Positions 1 through 13,800 of a stretch of DNA of 64,000 nucleotides are shown piece after piece (the stretch's first letter is position 1; each line of letters begins with the position of its first letter). Location of the stretch: positions 1,870,001 to 1,934,000 of the forward strand of contig NC_064437.1 of NCBI RefSeq assembly GCF_023343835.1, given 5' to 3'. Below the pieces are notes generated by a model. The model searched no databases. It saw only the letters and a program-made list of their open reading frames with translations, and was not told the DNA's origin. This DNA is from Lagopus muta. Lineage: Eukaryota; Chordata; Aves; Galliformes; Phasianidae. Position numbers and translations under genes: made by a program.

Positions 1-2254
1 GCAAATGCCAGGGGAAGAGATCAAATCTCTCCTGCGCTACCAGCATTTGGGCATAAATAATTCAGCCGTTCAGATTTGCAAAAATGAGGCCATGCTAGAA
101 ATATGTCCTTTTCCTAAACAGCAAGGGAAAAATTGAATCTGAAATTTAAGTGCCAGGGAATGAGAAGAAGAGGAACTTATGCTGAGAGTAAGAGTCCTTC
201 TGACACAGCGTAAGCAGACAGGACACTGTGTGCTAACGTGGGGAACAGAACTGGGTGATGCCTCTGCAGGAGCTCGTACACATGGCAGCACCAAAGGAAA
301 GATGCTTCTGTAGCACGTGATGCAAAATGTACTGAGCCAAGGTCAATTCACTGCATATATCCCTCTGTTGTGATCATGACTTTCTTGATGTACCTTCTGA
401 AGTTCCTTTAGTGATGCTAAATTTGTGTTTTCAAAACTGTAAGCTAACTACATACCCAGGTACAGACCCACATGAATACCAAATTCGCTGTGGGAAAAAA
501 GCAGCATCCTCAGCTTGCTGTACTTGCTTCACTTTGTGGCAAGTCTCTGTGCTGTCTGAGCAAATCAGGAGCTTTGTGAGTTGGAAAGGCATGGTCTGAT
601 CTTTGGAAAATCTCCTTGAAAGTGGCATTTCTTGATGATACTGATCTTCACACCTGCGAGCAATACAACCATGTTCCAAAAGTGGTGAAGCAGGCAGAAG
701 GCTTGTCTGGCAGCCTCATGCATCCTACTGGATCCTCTGCAGCCTTCTGCTGGTTGCTCAGCCTGCAAGCTGTGCTCCGTGAGTCCCTTAAAGGCAGCAG
801 GGTACTCCCAAGGAACTGGGAAACACTTTGTGGCTCTCCTTTCCAATCTCAAAGCAAAGACTTAAAGTTTTTCATGTATTATACACTGGAATCAACTGTC
901 CCTTGAACATCCTCCATTAATTTCTGACAGGGAGAGCATTTGTATAGCTGTCTTTTTACCCATAGCCCTTACACACGTTCATATTCACATCTACCTGGCA
1001 GGACCAATAAGGCTGTAAAATCCAAGTTCTATCCCAGTGCAGCTTCTGCCCACCTAATCCATCACTCCCCTATGGATTACAACCAGTGAAGAAAATGGAA
1101 AAAATGCCTGCAGTCCTCCCCCGTCTGTAAGTGTGCCTGTGAGAGCGTTCTTTCCATAACACCATCATCACCAGATAATATTTTTAATGAAAGCCATCAC
1201 GTTATGTAGTTTCGGAGTGTGTGGTGTGGGATTTCAAAGTGAGCATTGTGCCCAGCTGTAGAGCTGGGGATGGGATAAGCCTCATATGAGCAGCACAGTC
1301 AGGTCACCACAATTTGAGTGTGGTCTTCTGTCAGGTCAGCTGCTTTTCTACTAATTCTAACCAAGAGTTGATGTAAGGAAGAAAATCCGTGCCACAAGAG
1401 GAAGACAACAGGGTGGAGGGATGGGGCAGAATGGGAGCTGGAGGCCAATGGATGGGAATGAGGTCTGCTATTCCTGCTGGCTCTAGAGAGAGAAAATGGG
1501 CACCATCCAGATGGGCATCTTCTTAGTCTGCACTGGGAAAAGTGGGCACAAGGGCAGTTCAGCACATCTTGTTTCTCCTAGCAGAATATCACCCAGACAA
1601 AACCACTGCAGGAGTGTGATGTTACAACAGGCATTCAGAACAGAGGAAAGATAACAGACATAATTTATCTCAATGTAAAGAGAGCGATGACCTGACAGTG
1701 CAGCAAAGCTGCAGTCTGGGGTTAACAGAACCCAGCCTGACTCTGACTGAGCACCTCCCCTTACTCTAGCAGCCCATATGTATGTGCAAATATTCATGTA
1801 TGTGCATATATACATACGCTGTCCGTATACAACACATGCAAACAGATCTTTCAGCAGCATGGCACCCAGTTCAGGAGGGAGCTCTATTAAGGAATGATTC
1901 ATCAGATGGCAACTCTGACAAATGGTGAATGGGAGTCAGGCTGCTTTTGAAATACTCTTAGTATCAGTGGTTCTCTCCTGAATCATGACCATGTGAATTA
2001 TTAAGCATTTCTCATGCTCATGGATGAAAGGATGTGCCCATGCTGTCGAATAGAGGATGCAAATTTCTAACTCACATTTCTTGACCACTTCATTCTGCTG
2101 TGGTTCTTCTCATTCGGATGAATTTTTATCTACACACATATAATGGAAAGATCAAACATGATTAGGAAGACCCTATTTGTGAAATTATTGCTAAAATCAG
2201 AATATCATGCTACTTGCACTATTTTGTCCTTGCTTGAAATAATATGAAAAAAAT

Positions 2255-2338
2255 ATTTCTGAAAAAAAAAAAACATTTCTGAAAAAAGTAATAGATTTTT
2301 TTTTTTTTTAATTAAAAGTAAAATAAAGGGGAAAAAAA
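2255..2338. repeat. A/T-rich tract with a short imperfect tandem repeat
   Basis: Two copies of a unit like atttctgaaaaaa occur in a row, followed by a run of T and then A-rich sequence. The A run and T run could pair. No other function is visible. Confidence 0.6.
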
Positions 2339-2860
2339 TCTAAAATGCCAAGTGAGTGTCACATTTGCTGTTATTTGGCAGGTTGTGCCTGAAGGCAGAA
2401 CTCCATCAGTTCATGACTGTAGGGCCCACCAGCCCAGCCAGTGCCACTGTCATCACACAGACTGTGTGGCACTGGGGACAAGGATGTGTCCAGCTGCTCT
2501 GCAATCCTGCTGGTCACTGCTTGGGTTGCACTGAGTCCCACATCAAGGACAGTTGTTAAGATCCTTGGAGCTGCCAGGCCCCTGCAAAGACTCAGGGAAT
2601 ATATGCAAGCCATAGTTTTTCAGAGACTTGTAAGAGGGCTAAATCAGGCTGGGTTTTCAAAGGTCAGATGGCATGCTGCTGACCAGCGTGGCATAACTTA
2701 AACCAAGACTTCTCAAAGAAACAAGTTTGTTTATATTTTTCTATTATTTCACTTGCAGAAATGGCTGAACCTTCAGCATGAATACCTTGGACCCTACAGC
2801 AGAAAATAGCTAGGAGCTTTCCAACACAAACAGAAAAAAACTCCGAAAACTTGGATCTTA

Positions 2861-3069
2861 TCACTGAGAAATGGCAGGCAGCCTTGGAACAGGCACTGCT
2901 ACTGGCAATATTTGTGATAATTCCGATACTGTAATCTCTTTATCTTCCTTCTGCATCTCTTCTTTTATCTTCGTGTTGATGTCATGGAACTCGGCACCAA
3001 ATTGTTTATTCTTCTTTTCTTTTTCCTTTGGCTCCATTCTCAAAATTGAAATCAGTTCATTTTTAGTAT
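2861..3069 (-). other. Possible terminal coding exon, unidentified (low confidence)
   Basis: On the minus strand an excellent acceptor (a pyrimidine tract, then gcctttttcag) is followed by an open frame of about 69 codons ending in TGA at 2861. The predicted peptide is rich in Lys and Glu (NELISILRMEPKEKEKKNK, then NTKIKEEMQKEDKE), as in a coiled coil, and ends VPRLPAISQ. I recognise no family. It could be the last exon of a gene whose earlier exons I cannot find, or a chance frame in A-rich DNA. It does not resemble UBE2U or CACHD1, the genes that follow ROR1 in mammals, as far as I recall them. Confidence 0.2.
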
Positions 3070-6000
3070 CTGAAAAAGGCAAAAGGCAGTGGTGTATTCT
3101 CCACAAGCTGCTGAACTCCCAGTGACAAGGAGCAGCTCTCTTCTCTTCTTGCCTGGAGGACCTTGCCATGAGATTGAGCACAAACACAGCAGTGATGACT
3201 GCGCTGTCACAGGGAGATGATGTGGATGGAACCACTTGTGGTGCTGACAGGGGGAACGTGAGAGGTGCCCACCTCTCTGCCATCCCTTGAGAAACAGAAT
3301 ACACCTCAGCTGCCACTGTAGTGGGAATTCCTTGAGATTCCTGAGCTGAATCCCCCTCGATGCGCTGAGCGCACACTTTATACACAGTGTTGCACTGCTG
3401 TTAATGTCAATGTCACCCAGGGCCCAGCCATGCACGAGGCAAAGCTTGTAGGGTGAGGTAACAATTTCTGCTCCACACCCCGATAGGTTTGATGCAGCGC
3501 TTTGTAAACACAGGCTGACAAAACTCTTGTTTCCAGGAATGCATTCTCTAACTGAGCAGAGGCCCAAGCATGCTGCTGGGAGCAGGGCAGTGTGCTGTGC
3601 TACTCTCACCAAAGGGTCGGCACCAATGCTCCCGTGAAGTTAAACCTCAACTCCAGCACCTGAACAGAAATTGAGAAGGCTACAAACAAGAAAATGTGAG
3701 CTCCAAAAGGTGCCAGCTGTCTTTCTGGTCTAGGGATGCAGGCGGTTTGCCATCTGGGGTTGTGTGCTCAGCAGGACCAGGACTCTTTCCATCCCTCAGC
3801 CATCCTGGGGAGCCCTTTCTGATGATAGTGCAGGGTGGAGCTTCAGTCACCATGCCTAGTGAAGCCATCTCAGTAGTGTCATCACTCTCCCAGATGTACC
3901 TGCTGGCTTGTCCCTCAGCAGCAAGGCTTCCAAGCCACAGGTCTTTGCTCTTCTCTTCTGGATTTTACATTCAACAACCACGGATTGAAATATAATCCCA
4001 AGAATGAAGGCCAGAATCCAGGGCTCTTTCCTGCCTCGTGAACACCCTCCTCTGGCCCAGAGTCATGCCCTCCCATTGCTTCACAACATCTGGCATCCCT
4101 TAGTGCGTTGCAGCTGTGCTGTGTGGGGGTCCTCACCCAACTGCTGCTGCAGCCCAGGAACACCTTGAGTTGGTTACAGTCTCTGAAATTAGGCACTCAA
4201 TAAGTGGAATTCTCCTTTATTACGTTTTTAAAGATATCTAATGTGTGCCTAAGTAAATGCCTAAATTACACCATGTGTAAGTAGTTACGTTCTCACTGTA
4301 TCCAGTGGTTTGGAGTCTGGCCACTCATTACAGCCAGCAGAAGTAACAGAAATGCACATTCTAATAACTGAAAAATAATGTTGGAGGATTTTTGTTGAAA
4401 AAGCAGCAAATGTCATTCCAACATTGATGATGGATTGCATGTGCAGAAACACTCCTCCAAAATTTGACTTGTGATTAGATTAGATGTTGTTTTCAGTACT
4501 GTAGCTACTGAGGAAGCAGGAGGACGAGTGATATCTGCATGCCTGACTAACATCATGTGCTACTCCTTGCCTCCACAGGTTTTTTTGGCTTACTCTTTGC
4601 CCATGCCTATTTTTGTTCTTTGTTACAGCAAGAGTCAACACAAAGCTCCAGTCCTGCCTCTGTTTTACTGTATTTAAAGCACGCCAATATTCGTCTGAAA
4701 TTCTCCTCTAGCATCAAGTCGGACACACATAAGATACACTTGAAGCCCAAGTTATCCTACGAAAGACAATCTTTTAGCAGGCAATGTATAGGAGTATAGT
4801 GAACAGTGCACATTCTGTGAAAATAAAACCTCAGACTCACTAAAGATCATGGAATTGTATACTTCTTTCTTATTCCAGTACACAAGATGAAGACTAAAAC
4901 GGGTATTCTATTTTTTAAATGGAAGGCCAAGAGGGCAAGATGTGAAGTCACCTCTTTTATGTCACTTCCCTGCCACTGGTGATGTAAAATTCTTGTCTCA
5001 CGGGAACCAGAATTGCTGGTTAAAATGTATTTTACAGACTGGGAAGAAAGAACATTCCTGCCTTTGAAGCTCAGCGATGTTCCATTAAGAAACGAGGATC
5101 CGTATAACCAATATTTCTTTCCTAACCCCCTTCTCTGCTCATGCTTTACTTTGAGTTTTGACATAATAATCAGAATGCAACTCAATAAATATTTCCAGAT
5201 ATTTCCACACTGCACAACACTTAGAGTCTAGGCTTAATTAAAGAAACAAAGAGTGAAAAATCCCAGCTGGCTTCCTTTTTCTTCTTCCATCAACAGGATT
5301 AGAATACTTATCAGTTGGGCTCTGCCTCCCGATTCTTATCGCAGATTTCAGCTCCACCAGTTAATGAACAGCTGAAATGTGGTAAGGCAATAGACCTTTA
5401 TTTTCCGGTTATTCATGCCCTTTATCATGAAGGCTGAACCCAGCACATCTGAAATGCCTCTTCTGGGTGAGTGCATCTAAACGTCAGAGAGCATTACTTG
5501 CAGTCCTCCTCATGGGAGAAGAGGAAAGTAGAGTCAGAGGGCAGGCAAGAATGATAATAACATTTTAAAAGGTTCATTTATTAGATTGGCCAGTGACAGC
5601 GAGTGTAATAAATAATGTAATCATAGCTTGACTTTGCTTATAATTTCTCCCTGTGCTGTCAGGCTTAGGAGGAACGCAGTCAAGACACCATGGTCACTCT
5701 GGAGGTGTTTGAAGGCCCTACAAACATCCAATCAAGAAGGAAAATGGGGGAACACCATTAAGGAAGGACTGAAAAAAGTTAAATATACTTTTTTTCTTAG
5801 GAGAAAAGAAAACAATCCCTTGTTAATATGTCACCCAACCTGTCTGTTTTTCATGTCTTCATTGCAGCAGCAGAACACTGAAATAAATGTGATGTAATGA
5901 GAGTTAACATTCTAAATAAATCACAGCTCCACAGGAAATGCTGCAGTGATTTTTTGCCATAGAGTACAGGCACTGATAACCTTCCTGAGAGGGAATTTAC

Positions 6001-7448
6001 CTGTTTACACGTATAGATATTCAGTGTGGCCTGAAATCAGCAGAGCCATCACCCTTAATGCAAGAGGCAAGATTCTGTTGTTTGCCATCCAGATGGTTCG
6101 ATTGTGGAGCACTGCAGCCCTGGATGCTGTGCTACATTATGGCAATGATGAGCTCCAGGACAATCGTGGGTTTGTCTCAACCCCCACCTGAAACAGTAGG
6201 TTATACCATAATGTGAGTGTACGATGAATGCAGCATTCTCCAGACATCAGGGGAGGTGATCTTTGCCATAACCACAAGGAAAGATCTACTAGATGCAATT
6301 GCTTTAGTGTGTTACAGAGCGAGCATTTTCCATATGCCTAACTCTACCCACTAACAAAATCATAGGAAATTACTGTTACTGCATTGTGAAAAGCGTTGGG
6401 GCTTTCCCTGAAATCTCTTGAAAATTAATTTCTAACCATTCATCAAAGACAGGGGCATTTAATCATTTATAAGATGCTCCTGCTACCCTTGTTGGTTAAT
6501 TATTCACCCAACAACACTGCATAACCCCTGTATATATTCTTCAGAACGTGTTTGTACCCAACAGACTTCTTGGAAATGACTGCATATTTAAAAAGAGAGA
6601 AAATTAGACTAATCCATTTGTCATACTGGATATATATAGCCTGCTGGACTCAAGTGGTTGCAAGGAGGCTGCGTTCTTTTGATCATCTTATCACCAATGC
6701 CCATTTAAAATATGATAGACATGTGCAGCCATACCTCCTGCTGTTATAAACAAGGCAGAGACAAATGGCTTGCAAAGAAAATGGCCTTCTGTAACAACAG
6801 CAATGAAAAGATCTCCCAGCAGACCCTTTAGTTGCTTTCCAGTGTGAATGACAAATTAAGATGGGGCCATGGATACAACAGCACCAGATACATCAGAGCA
6901 AGCCTACAAATAACAGCCCATCCTTTGGAGTGCACCTGTTTAGGTCTGACTCCACAGATGCATTAATTTTCTCACTTTCCTTATGTATTATTTAACAATT
7001 AGGCCAATTTAAACTGCATTTCTATTATAGGAAAAGTGTGTGTCGTAATAGCACATCAAATCTGCTTAGATAACAACATAGAAACATTTCTCTTGCCTAC
7101 ATACTGACCTCATTTATCCCAAGTTATAAAGCTGCTACTATGATAGAAAGTTTTAGCTTGTGCAAAGTAAATCTATTTTAAACATACAAAAAAAGAAAAA
7201 GAGTTTAAATACACCTTCTCCTATTGTTACTAGGTCTGAATAAAGGGCTTGCTACAGCAGTTTCAAATGTACCTTAAATTGGCCAAGTTAGGCTGGTGTA
7301 AACTCCTTAATATACTGAGAGTCAAACCATAGCCCCATAGCCTTTCTCTAGCTCATCACCAACCTCACAAAAAGCCCTGACAGACCTATGGGCCAGATTA
7401 GTTACTCAAATGCATCTTTGCACCTACTTAGAAGTTACAGTGAATTAC

Positions 7449-7803
7449 ACAGAATCACAGAATCACCCGGGTTGGAAGGGACCCCAAGGATCATGTAGTT
7501 CCAACCCCCCTGCCTAGCAGGGCCACCAAACATACACATTCAGATCAGGTTGCCCAGGACCCCGTCCAACCTGGCCTTAAACACGTCCAAGGACGGGGCA
7601 TCCACAACCTCCCTGGGCAGCCCGTTCCAGGGCCTAACCACTCTCCTAGTAAAGAACTTCCCCCTAACATCCAACCTAAATCTTCCCTCCTTCAACTTGG
7701 ATCCATTCCCCCTAGTCCTGCTGTTGTCAGCCCTTTTGAAGAGTTTACTCCCCTCCTGGGTGTAGGTTCCCTTCAGGTATTGATAGGCTGCAATTACTCC
7801 AGA
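7449..7803 (-). mobile_element. CR1 LINE fragment, 5'-truncated, with reverse-transcriptase C-terminus in frame
   Basis: On the given strand the element begins with its own 3' end (agaatcacagaatcac, then gttggaagggacc) and reads inward, so it lies on the minus strand. Translating that strand gives a CR1-type ORF2 C-terminus without stops from about 7800 down to a TGA near 7540. Recognisable pieces are GRFRLDVRGKFFTRR, RPWNGLPREVV and FKARLD. From knowledge of CR1, this is the end of the reverse-transcriptase polyprotein, followed by the short 3' UTR. It is truncated at the 5' side, as most CR1 copies are, so it cannot move by itself. It is the best preserved repeat in the window. Confidence 0.93.
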
Positions 7804-10800
7804 ATGATATTTTAATTTAATTCGTTTTGACTCAATAGTCTCATCAGTTTCAACTGTGAAGTAAAGCAGTTTCCCTCTTTTATATGTTAGAATCATTTAC
7901 TCTCTTTTCGTTTTTCTTTTGAATTGTCCATGTAAAATAGCTTTAAAAATAACAGAAAACAGATGTGCTGGAAACAAATTCAGCATCATGTGTGGAATGC
8001 AGCGACCTGCAGTGAGCATGGCTTCATGGGACCATCGCCTCGTGCTCATGGGTGCTGAGAAATGACAGCAGGACAGCACCATCCATACCTCACATCTGTA
8101 TCTTCACCAGTAGGAGTTGCACGTATTTCTATCTACAGGCCATCTTGAGCTTTACCTCAAAAGACATTCAGAGATTGTACTGGTAATATTGAAGAAATAC
8201 GTATAAATACTCTAAAGCTTCTTCACTTGTTTTTTTTCCCCAGACACCGAAGTATAGAAATAACAAATTGGAACAAATAAAGTTATTTTTTTTTGTCTAA
8301 AGCAGACAGTGGAATGTATCTGTGTGCTTCTACAGAAGAGTATCTGCGCACTCAAACAATGTCTTGACTTGCTGAGCAGAAACAATTTAGAAATGTAAAA
8401 TTTTTGGCAGTAGACAACTGCAGGAGTCAACCTGAAAGATAGGCTGGGTGTACATGCAAACAGATGAGTCATTTCAGGGAGATGCTTAACAGAAGTATGC
8501 ACCAAAGCGGGTGCTGCAGAGCATGTCTCAGTCCAACCCTTGTGGAAGGCTGGAGGGGCTTAGGGGATGGGATGCAGTCCTCCTCATGCCTAGGAGATGC
8601 AGTGTGTAATCAGCATGGCAGACAGGGGATATGGTGTCCTTTCTGCTTTTGCTTTTAATGCTGAAAGAAGAGTTTGTAGAAGGACTAGACACAACAGTGC
8701 AGGTGGAAACCTGCCAATATGGGTCAAGGAGGATATTGTGTCTGAAGAAAGCAAGAATGTGATACAATATACAGCTTGGCAAGAGGTGCAGAGATTGTTT
8801 GGTTTGAAATAAAAGATAAAAAGACCCAAGAAGGAAGATAGGAAACTATTACAGCCCATCTGGAGCAAATAAAGAAACGACCTCAAATACTGGTGCAGAT
8901 TAAGAGCTCACAGAAAAGCCTCACGTTGTCCTCTGCAAACCTCTGCTACCCAAGATGTGATGGTGAAACCTGCATATCCATCCCAACTGCTCTCCACCCC
9001 CGGCTGTGTATCCCACCCTGCACTGCCCTCCTCTTTTCTTTTTGCAGCTCAAAATTCACATGGACAGATGAGGAGTCAGCCAAGGTCACACATTCAAGTT
9101 AAACTTGAGCTGCTGGTGGAAAAAAAGTGATTTTCACCCTGACCAGTTCCCCCAGGTGGCTCAGACAAAATGGAAAGGAAAAGGTTTTCAGCAGCAAAAA
9201 GCATCCAGGGACGGAGGTGTGGGACTGCTGAGCCAAGAGAGCAAGTTTCTAAGATATCATCAGGTATCGTTAAGAGCACTGAAAATATTCAGCTGTAACT
9301 TGCACAAGGTCAATAGATAAAAATAGAAAGAACATCAGGAAGGTGACACCAGAGGCAGAGAGCAGGAGCAGGGGAGAAGGTCTGTTTGTGTTCAGGAGCA
9401 ATGCTAGCCTGAAGAACACACAAGTAAAAAACAACCAAGCATGCTTGAATGGGAGGTTGGACAATCCCTAGCCACCAAGACATGGCATTTTGGAACAGCC
9501 CAAAGGGAAGAGCAGTGGGAAGAGAGCCTCGTGCTTCACTGAGAAAAGCAGTTGGAAGATGAGTTGCCTGGCTGAGAATCTCTTGTGAGCCTGCTTTCCT
9601 GTATTTCTATCGTCCTAGCAATAAATAGTGGAGCAGATAATAAAGTCTACCCCACCATGAAATATCACACCTGAGGCACAAAGCTGCTGCAGGCTGCTTG
9701 GGGCAATCAGAGTCCTTTGGGAAAGCAGAATTTATTCACGTGTGCAGAGAGAAACTAAATGCTGGGGTAGAGCAACTGTTGTGATAGTTTGGGTGGTTTA
9801 TGGGTGATGAGTATGGTTGTTATTTCTGTATTTCTTTATGTTCAGTGTTCTATACTTCAGACTGAAGTGCTCACTTAGGATTTTGTAAGCCAGGCCACCT
9901 TTTTCAGGAAGTCTCCATTCAAAGCAAGCCTGACTCTTATTAGTTTGGAAAAAGACCTGAAACCAAACTGTGCACCACAGGGCAGTGCTGTTCCATAACA
10001 TTCACAGTTACTCTCTGAATGCAGAGAGGGCTAATCTCAGCATGGGTTATGGACTGCTGCCCTGAGCAGCTCCTTCCATAGGGATTTACTCTCATTGCAC
10101 CCAGAAATCTCCTTCCTCTCCCTCCCTGAGCCACTGCACCACATTCCAGTGCCTGGGGAAGTTGGCTGCTGTTTTATCCCTTCATCTACCTGTCTGACAG
10201 GTGTGGTGTCACAGTTCACTAATGCTCTTAAAATACTTTGAGATCTTCAGATGAGAGATGTCATAAAAATGCAATGTTATTGCTAGCTGGCAGAAAGCCT
10301 GCCATTCCCATTTCACGGAGGAATCATTACAGGTAATCAGCAAAAATTCCACACGTATCAAATGCACTAAAAATCTAAACTTTAAATTGTTTAAAAGTTT
10401 TGATGGACTCGTTAGCCTTGCCAGCTCCTGATCAGTATTACCTGTTTGAATCCTAGAGCACTTCAGTCCTTCCCCGTGCCTCTGCTGTGCGTGGTGCAGA
10501 GGTGGTGTATGAGCCTTCAGGACTTGCTAGTGAAGGATGCACATGTGGTGATGTGAAAAGATTATCTTTGTATTAAAAAATGCTGAAATGGTGCTAGGAA
10601 AGAAGAGGTGCTTGTGCTGGACACTTTCATGGTTGTTTCCATGTGATTCTGTGATTCCGTGATGTGGGATGCTCAAACACAGTGTGGCAATGAAGACTAT
10701 GGGTTGCTCCTGCCCACACAAGTGGTAGCCCAGGTCTGGGGTTGGTTCCTCCAAGGTCTTGCCCAGCTTTGGATGCTGGTTGATAGACATCATTAAGAAA

Positions 10801-13800
10801 TTTCTGTGAAGACAGGTCGCTAAAAATAGAAATAGATGATCAATTTTATTTTTTTTCTGGAGCTTCACTGCTTTGGTTCAGCTGCCAACCTTCAGTGCTG
10901 CTGCTTGTGGTTCCACCTGGATGGAAGCTGACACACTTCCCTGTTCTCTAATTATGGTTGAATTCTTTATTGTGCAAACACACCTTCACTTTCTACGCTG
11001 AGCACAAAGAGTGCGTCAGGGAAAGCCAGTGAGTGGCTATGGGAGATCTAAGAGGTTGGGTCTTTGGGGAAATTGGTGCGAGATGGAGGACAACAGAGCT
11101 CCGAGTTCACAGATGAGAAGGATGTGAGGGCAACAAGATCAACTGCTACGAAAAAGTACTCAGAAGTTTGTTTCCATCTCTCAGGTGAGAAGTCTAGGTG
11201 CCTCAGATTGCCTCTGGTTCCTTACTGGCTCTGGTGGGGCAGGGAAGATGGGACAGTGGCCTCACATTCTGGCTTGTCCTGAGTGCCTGCTTCCCCTCTG
11301 CCTCCACAAAGTTTACTCCAAGTCCCCTTTCGTCCAGTGCCAAAGGTGGGTCAGGTTGTTGTTTATTTCAATCACCTGTGTTCAGAGGAACGCAGCTTCA
11401 AAACCAGTGCAGCGAATGCTTCCAGTGATGGCATGGGGCTGGCCTGTTTAATTCTGTCCCACAGTCCCAGCAGAAATCTGGAGCTTCCTGGGGGGCAGAC
11501 ACTGGGACGTCTCTTGTCTCACCAAGTCTCCTTGGGACAAGTCACAGGACATTTCCTCTTTTCAACTCTCTCTTCTTTCTGTCCTTATTAAATCTTTCAC
11601 AGTCAAAAGGTGACAATGAGAGCCTGGGCACAGATGAAGCTACACATTCATTGCAAGATGAAAAAGCACAGTGACCAAAAGTTAGAAGTGTTCCCACCAC
11701 AACAGGGAGCCTCTCAAGCTGCAGTGCACAGAGTTGTCTTGCTGCCACTCATTTCACGTTATAGGACTGCAGCATTTTGTGTCTTAGTACGTTTGCCTTT
11801 TTCAAAAGCACCAACTTGAGAACCTGTCTGGTCAGGCCACTTGTTATCTTAGCTCTCCATTAAGAGGAATGGACAAAGTTCACATTTATCCACTGTTATT
11901 TTAGCTCACAGCCTGCACACTTAACCAGGAAGCCTCTCAAGGACCTAAGGAACTTTGTCAACATAGCAAAGCCCAGACGTATTTTATCTGATGATCCAAG
12001 TCTCTCCTCGGCTGCACCAGTCCTGCATCTCATTCACATGCTGGTTTATTGAGAGACAATCCAGATCTGTTTTTGTTTCATGACATTCTAATAGGAACAG
12101 ATATGACTGAACCAAACATTTTTGTTTCCCATTCAGGGGCTATTTTCCTCGATAATACACTAACAGCTTCTGCCATGCTCATCATCACTCCATACACCTG
12201 GAAAATCTGACCATGAGAACTGTGCCTTGATTTCAGTTGAGAGCCTGAGCTCTGCTGCTGCAAGTATTTTTCTAGGACAAACGTATCCAGAACCTGAAAT
12301 TACATCCTGGCCTTTGGGAAAAGCTTAAAATCTCTCTTTGTCCCTCAGGCTCCTCTCAGCTCTCAGCCTGCTTTATAAATTGTGCTGCTTTGACAGGTAA
12401 TAAGAATCTGCACTGTTCTCCAAAGGCTGAATTTTGCAATTCCTGCTCAAACAGCATTATCAGAGGTCAAAGAGAATATTGCCCCATTAAGCACTGATTA
12501 AACACTGCTAAGGGACCTCAGGTCCTCTGACTGTTTCCAAGCATCAGCAAAGCAAATATTTCAATCAACCTTTACCTGCGTGACAGAGGGTGATAGCAGC
12601 CATCTGGTCATGTTTACAGACCCAGCGTTTTTTTATAAAGCGATATTTTGGTGATGCAAGAATAAAAAGCAATTAATGCATTCCAATGCAAATCATCTCT
12701 TAGCCCTCTTCAAAAAGGAGAGCTGCACCCCCTCTGCTGGGCTGCTTCTGATATGCAAAGATTTACCTAAAAGTAAATGCCAGATGAAGAGCCCAGAACT
12801 GGCTGTGTCTCAGCAGAGGAGGAGGGAGCTTTGCAGAGATAAACTGCTCATTAGTCCTCCTTCTGAGCCAGGCACAGGCAGAGCGTTGCTGCAATATTTA
12901 TGGAAGAGCCTGGTCTGCCAGCTACTAACAGGAATGTCATGTCTGACTAAATGTGGTTATTCTGGGCCCACACAACAGACAGAGGGAAAGAGGGTCGGAA
13001 AAGAGCAGTGGAAATGCTAATGGATTTCTAAAGATGTATGAGGAAAGCTGGGAAACAATGACTTGGCTTAGTACAGAAGGATGAAGACAGATGAAAGGCT
13101 GTGGCAATCCTTGTAGGTTACTTTACAGGAGACAGTTACCAATTAGTTTCCATCTGCACTGAGCATAAAACTAGCATAAAACTCACTAATTCACAGTGAG
13201 AGGAACTGATATCAGACACTTTAAAAACCCACTTTCTTAGCCCTCTTTTTACAGCTCCAGTGTTTACCAATAACACATAGGAATTGCTGAGATCTGCCAG
13301 GCCCAGCAAATCAAAGGAGAAAGTCTTATGGACACTGTGTGGCTTTCTCACCCCCAACTCCTGGGGCTGAGCTCCTAAATCTGCACTGGGGTCTTGTGTA
13401 GGTCCCCCCCAGCTGTCACTCAATGTCACAGTGCTGATGGGAATGGAAAAAGCAGGGGAGCAGCTTTGGACAGATTTGTGCACTCCCCTACGAGGAGTGT
13501 TGTGATTAACCAGGCTAATGCCTAGGCAAGAACATGACACAAATGCTAACTGCTCTATAGGTTAGTGAATGCATATATATTTCATGGCTGTGCATGTATG
13601 CACGTACACACATCCTAGGTACTGAGATTGTAAAAATAAACATTCAGACTGAAGGAAATGCCAGAGCTGAGGCTCTGTGCAAGCTCAGCTGAGCCCTGCT
13701 GGAGGCAGGTAATCTGTATGACACTTTAATTGATATTTTCTCCTCGAAATACCACTGATGCATTCAGTACCTTGTTTAGTGCTCTTCTAAAGAGCAGACA

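Larger units (their letters stand above)
1..7448. other. Intergenic sequence
   Basis: Apart from the A/T tract near 2.3 kb and the doubtful exon at 2861-3069, I see nothing supportable. The open frames here (up to 186 codons on the minus strand near 3052-3612) show no known domain and no codon pattern I would trust. Confidence 0.7.

Noticed and set aside
3052-3612. 186-codon minus-strand open frame
   Set aside because: It has no recognisable domain and overlaps another equally long frame. Its cysteine- and serine-rich composition looks like random translation.
10640-10665. attctgtgattccgtgatg as a CR1 tail
   Set aside because: It resembles CR1 terminal repeats, but no other CR1 sequence lies beside it in either direction.
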